Notes under the pieces: model-generated
Seen by the model: the letters and a program-made list of their open reading frames with translations, nothing else
Database searches by the model: none
Told to the model about the DNA's origin: nothing
Assembly: GCA_000499405.2 (NCBI GenBank)
Contig: HG738137.1
Coordinates: forward strand, 11,386,621 to 11,450,620
DNA length: 64,000 nucleotides
Direction: 5' to 3'
DNA from: Onchocerca volvulus
Lineage: Eukaryota > Nematoda > Chromadorea > Rhabditida > Onchocercidae
In this document: positions 40,301 to 48,722 of the stretch, one piece after another
How the letters are laid out: the number at the start of each line of letters is the position of its first letter
Numbering within the stretch: the first letter of the stretch is position 1
Program-made: the position numbers and the translations under genes

Positions 40301-40870
40301 TCGTGAAGAACAATTACAAGAACAATGGGCTAAATTCCATGAAATGAACAATTTGGATTCACCGACTCGTCTCCCACATGATATAACGCGACCATTCATT
40401 TCACCACATTCATCTGATCGGTCAGTGTTAACTTATTGCTTGTAGTAAATTTAAAAATTTTAAAAATATCATTGATTGTATTCAAAGTCAAATGATTCGG
40501 CATAGAGATGACTCATTTCCTAATTCCATCTGCTTCAAAAGAATATCTGATTTTTGAATCATCAAGTTCTATCTTGTATGAATGATATCTAACGAATGTT
40601 TAATTAAGGAGCAAGAATATAATTCATTGATGATTCTCTATACAATTTGACACACTTTAAAGAATTATTGAAACATTGAAGCTATATGAAAAGAAAAAAA
40701 TAATTCTTTTCCTCAACTATTGCAAAAATTTTCAAAATTTTAATTAAAAATACACTCCGTTTTACAGATCAGCGCGTAGCACACCATCGCTCGGTAAATC
40801 ATCCAGTGGTTCATCGATACCATTACATTTAGCCGAAAAAACTGCCAAGATACCGCGTTCAAAAAAATGA
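19308..40870 (+). CDS. Rho guanine-nucleotide exchange factor, Lbc/GEF-H1/p114RhoGEF-like (33 exons)
   Basis: Exchange factor expected to load GTP on Rho at membrane or cytoskeleton. Exons, all joining in phase: 19308-19420, 19514-19755, 20929-21042, 22631-22810, 23367-23522, 23569-23821, 24460-24613, 25245-25439, 25808-26009, 26545-26651, 27689-27756, 27885-27963, 28445-28492, 28890-28920, 30881-31001, 31356-31474, 31631-31683, 32118-32294, 32702-32830, 32954-33052, 33463-33648, 33940-34042, 34579-34667, 34970-35150, 36496-36606, 36885-37024, 37174-37240, 37381-37563, 37739-37845, 38105-38205, 38864-39044, 40287-40420, 40768-40870 (TGA). The total is about 1441 residues: Ser-rich region 1-720, DH about 722-915 (QRLTKYPVLVE signature), PH about 930-1062, coiled coil about 1270-1390. 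The PH core (KLLVREVP, then W at its C-terminal helix) resembles the Lbc family. No zinc-type C1, PDZ or RGS-like domain is visible. The N-terminal start is the weakest part. It might correspond to a Caenorhabditis rhgf gene, but I cannot decide which. Confidence 0.93.
20929..21042 (+). other. RhoGEF exon 3, a symmetric 114-base exon
   Basis: Both ends are phase 1 and the length is divisible by three, so the exon can be included or skipped without changing frame. The acceptor is GTTTCATAG and the donor GTAATG. It encodes a hydrophobic helical stretch with SAIVRVVLFIIKNC followed by His/Asn residues. It joins in frame to exon 2 (G+CT) and to exon 4 (C+AA). Skipping it also gives a sound junction, so it may be a cassette exon. 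Confidence 0.65.
21168..21313. mobile_element. MITE-like inverted repeat in RhoGEF intron 3
   Basis: A 146-base near-palindrome. The left arm, beginning GACTTCCTGATT, matches the reverse complement of the right arm, ending AATTAAGAGGTC, over about 52 bases with roughly a dozen mismatches or shifts by eye. The arms share ATTTGAACTT and TTCACTTT. The centre is about 40 bases. An exact 31-base direct copy of part of the left arm (21192-21222) occurs again just outside, at 21318-21348. It has no ORF. A non-autonomous DNA element or a local inverted duplication explains this best; no clear target-site duplication was found. Confidence 0.65.
22047..22123 (+). other. Candidate alternative terminal exon of the RhoGEF gene
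   Basis: A strong acceptor (long T run, then GCTTACAG) is followed by 25 codons in the phase left by exon 3, ending at TGA 22121-22123. The peptide begins LWIWPLIGVAFPIKMNG and is hydrophobic. Used as a last exon, it would end the protein at about 180 residues, well before the DH domain. No poly(A) signal was identified, so this is a suggestion only. Confidence 0.25.
29307..30376 (-). other. Coding-like blocks antisense inside RhoGEF intron 14
   Basis: The 1.96 kb intron 28921-30880 holds several - strand open stretches with balanced residue use: 30376-30074 (ATG start, 100 codons, MNSEMHEDFWCHIRNMP at the start), about 29793-29665 (KRNAPKVRKKNE), about 29600-29466 (ESSEVATLSANVNLSFD) and 29417-29307 (MRMDETTVNIQEMSNVM). 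I could not connect them with matching splice phases. They could be a small nested gene, a decayed gene copy, or chance. No family is recognised. Confidence 0.25.
29936..29995. repeat. GAAGCATAAT tandem repeat
   Basis: Five to six units of AATGAAGCATAA / ATTGAAGCATAA, 10-11 bases each, on the + strand in RhoGEF intron 14. It produces a chance - strand ORF rich in Y, S and N. Confidence 0.7.
31440..33648 (+). other. DH (RhoGEF) domain coding block, exons 16-21
   Basis: The domain starts at KKQDIIYELYLTEKHH, which is conserved region 1 with the family glutamate in LTE. It continues through helices with LLDFHLNFLRQLKRKR and YTEFCSKYDQC, and reaches conserved region 3, LLLIAQRLTKYPVLVEK, in exon 20. 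Exon 21 ends the last long helix and gives the DH-PH linker (KRWDRIRSQID). The order and spacing match a complete catalytic DH domain of about 190 residues, so exchange activity is expected. Introns here are mostly phase 0. Confidence 0.92.
33649..35150 (+). other. PH domain coding block, exons 21 (end) to 24
   Basis: Strands run from FFTYDDLILNGSDEERR through EVIIVLFDDILIMLT to NKYVFLDRGSG. They continue with ALNKLLVREVPRSTKLFFLL and FVVSFASKTD, and the C-terminal helix carries the invariant tryptophan (VDQWKKAIEMSK). The LLVREV segment is the part most like the Lbc subfamily, in which PH follows DH directly. The loop after strand 2 (SAVCQNSQKKQSEGT) is polar and crossed by an intron. Confidence 0.9.
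36496..40870 (+). other. RhoGEF C-terminal tail with coiled coil, exons 25-33
   Basis: Exons 25-27 encode charged helical sequence (EERKLNQEITKWEEKMREIF, YIEKRLAWFEQLRLHI). Exons 28-29 are acidic and Ser-rich (SSHSTDQSESDESRQ; SAAEEEEMRKLP). Exons 30-32 give a heptad-like coiled coil (ENAQLRVENNQLQSEIA, LRNKQNELQSDKREF, TREEQLQEQWAKF). Exon 33 is a basic Ser tail ending KIPRSKK before TGA 40868-40870. GEF-H1, p114RhoGEF and AKAP-Lbc also have a coiled coil C-terminal to PH. Exon 31 (38864-39044) is clearly richer in GC than its surroundings. Confidence 0.85.
39165..40103. other. RhoGEF intron 31: GC-raised patches with short coding-like ORFs
   Basis: Within intron 39045-40286, the stretch 39190-39530 is less AT-rich than usual; one 60-base line reaches about 40% G+C and includes GCGGCCGC. 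- strand pieces look coding (KPLPPISDRLLMLAAAIKL near 39519-39445; MFTDEDINEKIRVHG near 39391; SWKRLKTPALNLLL near 39247). So do two + strand ORFs (MAAANINKRSEIGGSG from 39466; MEHSVDNKQNEGTVC from 39950). No set of splice phases joins them, so no gene is called. Confidence 0.25.
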
Positions 40871-43800
40871 ATGAGGAAAAAGATTACTCAAATTCAGTTT
40901 GTCTCCTCAAATGATAGCAATTTTTTCATTTTAATAGATTTCGAAAAATTTTTTTTAACTGTATTCTTCTTGTCAGCCATATATTTCACTTCTTATTTTA
41001 TTCACTACATCTTTTTCTTTAAATTATTCATGATTTCTTTTATTTTTTATGTTTTATGTCAGTGAAACTGTGTGAATTAAGTTCTTTTATTTGAAATTTA
41101 TATTTTTGGGAAAAATAAGATTCTGGATAGTATGAGTCCGAAATTCTCCGATATAAAAAATTCAGGGTGTGGAAGAGAAGTGATTGTACAACAATTCAAC
41201 AGAGTTCATATCTGCGAAGTTGAAATAATAGGATATTATTTTTTTGTTCTTTTTAGTGCAGTCTAGTTTTTAATGTTTGGATTTTTCCATAACATGCTGC
41301 AAGTGCTATCCGGTTTGATCGAGGAGAACTACAAATTACAAATTAATGCAACTGTTAGCAGTGTTGTCTTCAAGTACGGTAGTAAAATTTTTCAAAACAG
41401 AAAAAATATATATCTTAATTAAGTAGTTAAATTCTTGATTAATTTTAGTAAAATTTCAAATCAGTTTGATTTTCCAAAATTGTTTGTTAAATATTACATC
41501 TAAGTGCTTAATTCTCTATTCGATTCCGTGCACTGCTTTCATTGATTTTTATTTTAATTTCAAAGTTGTGCATATATAATATATGTATGCATTATATTTC
41601 TTTAAACATCAAGTCATCAATATGATTGATTAAATCCATTTTTATTTTTATAGTCTTTTACGAAACCGGTTGTTTTTCATTAATTGTTGAAAAATCTGAT
41701 TACTTTGCTCTCAACATCAAAAAGGCTTTTTTTCCATGTTTTTTTCTTCTATAGAGATGTGTATATTGTCTACTGAAAAGTAAATTACTTACTAGTAAAT
41801 CAAGTAAATATGTTGTGCTTATTATTTACTTATCTTATTTGTAGTGCATGATCTGTTTATATTTATTAAAAAATATTGTAATATTTTTTCTTCATTGATT
41901 TTGAATCTTGTGATTATTATATAAAATTTTCCGAAAATTATATAAATCGAAGTTTTTTTGGTTTTTTTCGATGGGATCGTTAAAAAGATATGCGAGGAAT
42001 ATAATGATGTTGGTAATCTTATAATTTATTCTTCATTAGTGATAGATCAATGAAAATGATCAAAGATTAATGTAAAAAGTTGAAAAGTTGGAGGGCCAAA
42101 ATTTAATCTATAAATGCAATTTAAACATGTCTGTAAATTTTTTTTTTTCAGAATGTGCTTTGTCTCCTCATATTGTTCATTTTTATTTTATTTTTTGAAT
42201 TCAATTATAGCATGCTTGTAGTGATATTTTCATTGTTATATTTTTGTTTCTTTTTTTTCTTTTTTTTTTTTGAAAATTCACTTAAAAATATTTTTATGCG
42301 TTTTATTCAGCAAATGAATTTATTTTGCATCTTTTGAAATTGATCTTATGCCTATATGTAATATTGAAATCATTTCATTCACATTCTATGAATGTTTAAA
42401 AAATTTTAAACATTTTCGCAATATATATTACTGAAATTAAATTTTTACATCAAATGTAACTATGTCAGGAAGATTTGCTTTTTTCTTTTTGTTTTTCTGA
42501 ACATATTTTAAGGCGAAATTTATTACTCGAAACTAATCGGGTATACCTTTTTTACAAATACATTGTCTACCGGTATTGCGCATATTTCTCCCAATCATTT
42601 TTTTGTACATTATTAAGTGGCATTGTTTGTTGTGCATAAATGTCGAAAAATACTTTCAAAAACTTTTTTCACTTCATCTTTAAATTCACAAATTTTATTG
42701 TTAGGTAAAAACGATAATTTGATCAAACAACAACTATCGCAATAATAATTCATTCAAGCAGCAAATATCTCATATTTTGTAATTTTATTTATTTTAAGGG
42801 GAAAAAAACAATGCCAAATTGTTAAATTTTATTTAATTTAAGAAGAAAAAAAAAATGTTTCTTCATAACAATGTTGAATTTTATGGAAGGGAAAAAAAAA
42901 AATGTTTCATTCCAATTGTTCTTCATTATTCAGTGTCATTTGTGACAACATATGTTTGACAAGAAAATGTCCCGAAATGTTCCATTCATATAAAAATATA
43001 TCATCAAACAATAGTGATAGTAGTATCTGTTATATAGTTACAGATAATGAATAGAAACAATCATTAATGAGAAGATTGTAATCTTCGAACGAATGATCGA
43101 AATGATATTAATATCATCTGTCTTCACAACCAAACCAACAAATATTGACTGACTACTGACTAAACCCATCAACATTTTATGAAGATTAATCTATTTTTGC
43201 AAATATACCTTGTTCTACATCTTATTTCTCTCAATTCTATCTCTTTTCTCTGTTTTTTATATCGTACAATCTGCGAAACTAAGATATATTATATAGTTTA
43301 ACGATTGATTGCGGTACATGATAACGTATGTTTTATCGTTTTCATCATCATTATCATTATCATCATCATCATCATTATCATTTGTAAAGATAAAAAGAGA
43401 GGGAAAAAAAAAACGAAAGATTAATGAGAAGAAGAAGAAGAAGAAGAAGGAACAAGATAGATTTATACAATTTTTAAATTTCAAGTAAAGGTAATTAGTA
43501 AAATTGATTTGGAAAAGAAGTGACCTTGTAAGTTCACAAGAAACAAGAAAATTTGTTTTTCAATTCCATTCAACTTCAATAATTGATATAATAGCATGTA
43601 GAAGATGAAATATTCTGAAAAAATAAAATCAATAATGATTTGTGAAAATGAAAGATAAAGGATGAACATTTGAAAAACATCTTTTTTTTTTTTAAATTGA
43701 AAGAAAAATTTAATCCTCTACTTTCTTTTCGTTGACATATTCTGGAGGCATAATTAGTGATTATTATTGAATTGTTGTTATTTCCGTTTTATAAAAAAAT

Positions 43801-44673
43801 ACGGATTTAGTTGGTAGATTAGTTTAGTAAATTTGATTGCACGGGATTTTAAAAAAATTTTAGGATTTTTTGGTTTTAATTCAATTCGGAAATTAAATTC
43901 ATAAACATATGAATTTAGTATAGCTCTTGTAATAAAAGAATGTGTAATTAGAAACTAATTAATAAAATATGTAATCATTAATGTTTGGATATATCATAAT
44001 TTAGTTTCAAACAGAATCTCATTAATTGAATCTAAAAATTTCCAGATTGTCTGGACTAAAATTTTTATCCTTTTCTGGAACTTCAAACTTTCTATTTCGC
44101 TTAGCTTTCTGGAATTTCAAACTTTCTATTCCGTTTTCAGCTAAATATACGAAACTATAAATCCCGAATATTGGCTTAAGATTTAATATTTTAGAAAATT
44201 TTCTCTTTTTCACCCTACATAATACAACACGTTTTTTTTTTTTTTAGTTTCAGCAAGAATTTCTATCTTTTTATTTTCTTTTTTTAAAATGCTTCAGCTA
44301 AAATTTCGTGCTTCGTAAAGTTTTTTTTTTTGTAATTTTTCTCCAAAAAATAAAAAATTATTCTACTTTTAATCAATAAATATTGATTGATATCCATGTT
44401 TTTCCCTCGCATTTCCACACTGTTGCGTTTTTATAATTTCAAATATTTAGCTGATGTATAACTATATGTAATATGTTTACCACATGTTACTCCAACCACT
44501 TGGGAATTGCCGATTCTATCTATAATAAAATGAGTCAACAAAAAAAAAAAAAAAGCTATTTAAGAACGACAAAATAAAAAAAAAAAAAAGGATTTTGCCG
44601 AAAAGTATTTTTCATTTCTTTTCACTAATTTTGTTGTATTTACATATTTGCTACAAATAAAATATTCGGATAG
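40871..44673. other. 3' flank of RhoGEF and intergenic DNA
   Basis: The 3' UTR must start at 40871, but no convincing AATAAA was found close by, so its end is not placed. The rest is AT-rich. It includes a TCA microsatellite (about 43341-43384) and a GAA run (about 43428-43449). ORFs here are F/I/L-rich chance frames. Confidence 0.5.
43331..43450. repeat. (ATC)n and (GAA)n microsatellites
   Basis: An interrupted CATCAT/TCATTA tract covers about 43341-43384, followed by a separate run of GAAGAA triplets at about 43428-43449. The Asp-rich - strand frame across the first tract is an artefact. Confidence 0.8.
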
Positions 44674-44892
44674 GATTTGATTGATTCAAGATGTGCTAAA
44701 ACTAATATTCGCCTTGTTCCGGAGCAGATGATACAAGCAAGCAAAAGCGATATTCGACATTTATTTGATGATGCATTAACCGTATCATCCCGAAAATACC
44801 GCAATATTTATCCATCTATTTTCAAGTTAATCCGTACCAGATGTCGTCATCATCATTTATCCCTCTCATTTATGATCAATCATATAGAATGA
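44674..44892 (+). CDS. Small coding-like ORF or exon, unknown
   Basis: After an acceptor-like CGGATAG, 71 codons stay open to TGA 44890-44892. There is no ATG at the left edge; the first is at MIQASKS. Residue use is balanced (RCAKTNIRLVPEQMIQ, SDIRHLFDDALTVSSRKYR) and base content is above local background. A donor-like GTTAAT at 44826 would make it an internal exon ending YPSIFK; otherwise it is a terminal exon ending MINHIE. No upstream partner is certain. It lies between the convergent RhoGEF and Iroquois genes. Family not recognised. Confidence 0.3.
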   Translation, partial: DLIDSRCAKTNIRLVPEQMIQASKSDIRHLFDDALTVSSRKYRNIYPSIFKLIRTRCRHHHLSLSFMINHIE

Positions 44893-45896
44893 TTGTAAAT
44901 TGTATCATTTTAAATCATTGAAAAAAATAAGTATATCCCATTTTTTGTGCTTTTCAAATGCGCGAAATTTGTTGATTTGTTTGTAATTGGTAATTTTTGA
45001 AATTGTTGCAATTTTTAGAAAATTAGTCCAAAATTTTGAATATATGAAATTCTAATGTGATAATTTGATAATATTGTCTGATTAATATAACGATTTAGTG
45101 CAAAAAATTTCCTCAAAAGAAAAAAAAAAACTCCAAAAATCTACGTAAAATTTTCGAAATTTTTTCATATTTATTCAACAAAAAAATATCTTAAATGATA
45201 AATTATACAGCATCAAGATAATCTTAAACAAAAAGAAATTCCCGAAAAATAAATTTAATAGAGGAAATCAAAAAATTTTCAAATAACAAAAAAAATTCCC
45301 AATAAATTCAATCAATAAATAAAGGAATTGACAAAAAAAGAAAAAAAATGAAACTTCAAAAGATTTTTATTCTCTTTTCTTTTTGCCTTTGTTTTGTTTT
45401 GTTTTGTTTTGTTTTTTTTTTTCAATTTTCAAATGTAATTTTCCAAAATTTCCAAAAATTACTCATAAATATTTGAATTCTGATACAAAGATATTAAACA
45501 TTTTCGCATTTTCTCATCATAAAATAAAGTAATCAGCAAACTTTCTTGCTGCCTAATCACAACAATAATTTTTGTCATTTCATCGCTTAATAATGGAATA
45601 GAATGATGAATTTTACGGTAGGTATTATAATAAAATCAGTTAAAACTAAAAACTAAGAAATGATTTACAACAATTTATTCCATAAAAGATAATTTATGAT
45701 ATTAACTACTGGATGCAATCCTCGTAAATATCAATGATGCAATGATTTGACCCCGCTTGTTGATGATACTTACATTATCATTTCAACTATCTATGAATCA
45801 AATTTCTGATCGAATGATGATTGTCATCAGGACAATACTATTTATAAATATATGAGGACAATAATTCATTATTGATTCTTAGATTTTATTTTTAAT

Positions 45897-46082
45897 TTAA
45901 ATTTGAACCCTAAAGATATGATCCCGTAATAGTAGTTGTATGAAATGTTCGACGAAAAGGTCACAATTTCCTTCTATTTCGTTCTTGTAATTAATTCTTA
46001 ACTTTATCCGATCAAATCCTGGATAGAAATTAAATGACTCGAAACATCTGATAGACCACATAAGCAACAAATTTCTAATCAT
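45897..46082 (-). CDS. Small coding-like ORF, unknown
   Basis: ATG to TAA, 61 codons, with a mixed composition (RCFESFNFYPGFDRIKL, EIEGNCDLFVEHFIQLLL) unlike the neighbouring K/N/F-rich frames. No splice partners or family were found. It may be a real small gene, an exon or remnant related to the decayed - strand sequence at 47570-48151, or chance. Confidence 0.22.
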   Translation of the reverse strand: MIRNLLLMWSIRCFESFNFYPGFDRIKLRINYKNEIEGNCDLFVEHFIQLLLRDHIFRVQI

Positions 46083-47569
46083 TAATCATGTGATTGTGAC
46101 TTTAATCAACAACATCATTCTATTATTATGATAAAAATCGTAATTATCATTAATTAAATCATTTTCGTCGTTATCGTTATACTTAATCAAATACTGCTAA
46201 TAATTAGTATTTTAATTTAATTCGGTAATTCAGACGAAGAAATGGAAAAGTTTTGATTCAGATTAAACTTCTGAATAAACTCTGTGTTTAATTGAATGTG
46301 CAAATTTAACAAAATTTTTTAAGCCATTTTTCTTTTTAGCATCGTTTTTTTTATTTTCTAAAAACTTTGATAAATTCACCGTGAATTTAAAAATATTTAT
46401 GTTAATATAACCCATCCCTTCTTTTTTTTGATTTTTTAATTTTATCTTTCGAAATTTTGAATGAAAGAATTTTAACAAGTTCCCAATTCAATTAATTGCT
46501 TATCCTGATGAATAATTCCAAATTTTCGACAACTGAATCGAAAGATTGATAAATTGACAGATGGACGAAATGGACAACCAATACATCACTTAAAAAAGAA
46601 TGTCACATGGAAGGAACAGTGAAGATAGTTCATGTTAAATGACCATATCTTGTTAAACATAATTATCATCCGTACGATCGCAAAACGAAACGATGGGAAA
46701 ATAATTTTATACTTACTATCTGATACATATATAAACAAATTAGCTCATCTTGCCAATGCCATTATCGTATAAATCTACGAGTGAAAATAACTGATTATTT
46801 TTCGGATTATATCATTGATCGATTATAGGAATGGAATCGCAATTATTTGTTGCGATATTTATCCTTCCAATATTTTAAAAATATTTGTAAATTATGGTAT
46901 GTTGAAATTATGGTACAACTTTAAGATAATCATTCCGATCATTTAGCGAACAATCATGATTGCAAGTAATTATAGATGGAGAAAAAGATAAAACAAAGAC
47001 AGTATAAATTATGATCGATACTGTATTAAATCAGCAAAGTCGATAATGAAATAATCAGACAATAAAATCATTAATTTAATTTAATACTAATTTTATCGTT
47101 TTAATAGAATAATTTGTGTGTGAGTGCTTTAGTCGTTATTATCAGTATAGAAGAAATTCCCACTCATTATTATAGAAATAAAAGAAAAAAAAAAGTTCGA
47201 TAAATATTTATTAACATGAAGTATTAAAATTACCGTTGTCATATCCGATTAGAGCTAACAACATTCGAAATCTTTTGCTGATAATATAACTTCAAGATTG
47301 AAATATATCAAACATAAACTTCTCGGAGAAAAAAAAAAAGAATAATAACATTTTTAAATGGAAACGTTGAAATGATCATAAAATTAATTTTGTTATTTGC
47401 TTGTCTATTTATTTATTTCCTTCTTTCATTCATTTCATCAAATGACTAACTTTTTCTGAAATTTCAAAAATACTAATTTATGCTTTCTTTTCCTCACTTT
47501 TTTCACCCCCCGCTCCTTATTTCATATTTCCATCTTCTGCTCACCAGAAATAAGAAATCGGCACCTTCA

Positions 47570-48151
47570 AAGAATCCTGTCATATAACCGTCACCCACTG
47601 TACACACTTCATTTGCAATCATTTCTCGCTTTTGTTAGCATGATTGAGTGGTTTTCTGCATGCGTATGTTGATTTGTTTATAGGTTTGTAAATCCGCCTG
47701 TTTTCACCAATGAAAGCTTGACCAATATCTGTAGTCCATGATAAGATTCCCTTTAATCAGAGGTATCCTTCTCTGTCCCTTTCTCTCTTTAATGCGGCAT
47801 CTTATATGGATGACTGTTAACCTTGTCTCATAGTTGGGGATTAGCAAGTGATGCAAAACTATGATGACCTGATTGGTACTATTCGTTCTATCCAAAATCT
47901 TCTTTCATATTTGATCATCACCGGATAATAAATCCGTATTTTCTCCTTGCCAAGAAGCTAATTCCATTTATGCAAATAGTGATTATGAATTTGGAATGAA
48001 GTAAAGGATTCTCTAAAGCTCGAAAAGCTTTTGCCGCACTTGACCTTGCGAAACCCATAATTTCGCTTTCCTTTTTTCTCTCACGGAATTTTGTTACAGC
48101 GTCAAGTACTCCTAATCTTTTCTTTTTTAATCCATTGATGATGGCAAACAT
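47570..48151 (-). pseudogene. Decayed coding sequence in a GC-raised island
   Basis: This region is clearly less AT-rich than its surroundings; 60-base lines reach about 35-43% G+C. On the - strand an ATG at 48151 opens 77 codons (RLGVLDAVTKFRERKKESE, MGFARSSAAKAFRALENPLL) to a stop at 47918. Coding-like sequence then continues in shifted frames with in-frame stops (VMIKYERRFWIERIVPIR; SWTTDIGQAFIGENRRIYK; MIANEVCTVGDGYMTGFF). Repeated frame changes mark it as a broken gene. The family is not recognised. The higher G+C could mean a transferred fragment, for example from a bacterial endosymbiont, but that is inference. Confidence 0.4.
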
Positions 48152-48667
48152 TGGTTAAAAGAAGGTAAAAAATGTTAGCAAGGAAAAAGAGGATGGATGA
48201 AATACTATCTTTCAAATGTCATATTATCGATCAATTTCTGAATCGAATCAGTTACAAAATCATTTCACTTTGCAGATAATATATTTGTAGCAGTTTCTCA
48301 TATCTGTTTTTTTAGCAGAATGAAATCATTTTTTTTCCTTTTTTCGTTCGTTAAAAAAAAAAAGAAAAAAAAACAATTTCGGGATTGTTAAAATAATTTT
48401 GTGGCAGCGGTTTGCTTCATGTGTATCGATCCTTTGTGCATCCGCAAATCCGTTTGAACAAATATTTGCAAAAGATAAATTTTTCAAAATTCTTCCCCTT
48501 TCCCTTCCTTCTTCCAATCAAAAATAAAAAAAATAAGTGGAAGGAAAGGTAAAGATGAATATGATAGTGCAGAACTATAAAATAATATAAATATCACCGG
48601 GAGTTATATGTCAAAGCATTTTTATTTATCCGTCTTCTACAATACAAGCACAGAAATAAACAAAAAG

Positions 48668-48722
48668 CATTGCATTGCATTGCATGCATGCATGCATATA
48701 TACATGCATGCATGGAATGCAT
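48668..48722. repeat. GCATT/GCAT palindromic repeat
   Basis: Three GCATT units pass into GCAT units, a short ATATATA centre, then CATG units, ending GGAATGCATT. The whole is nearly its own reverse complement, so it can form a hairpin. Confidence 0.8.
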
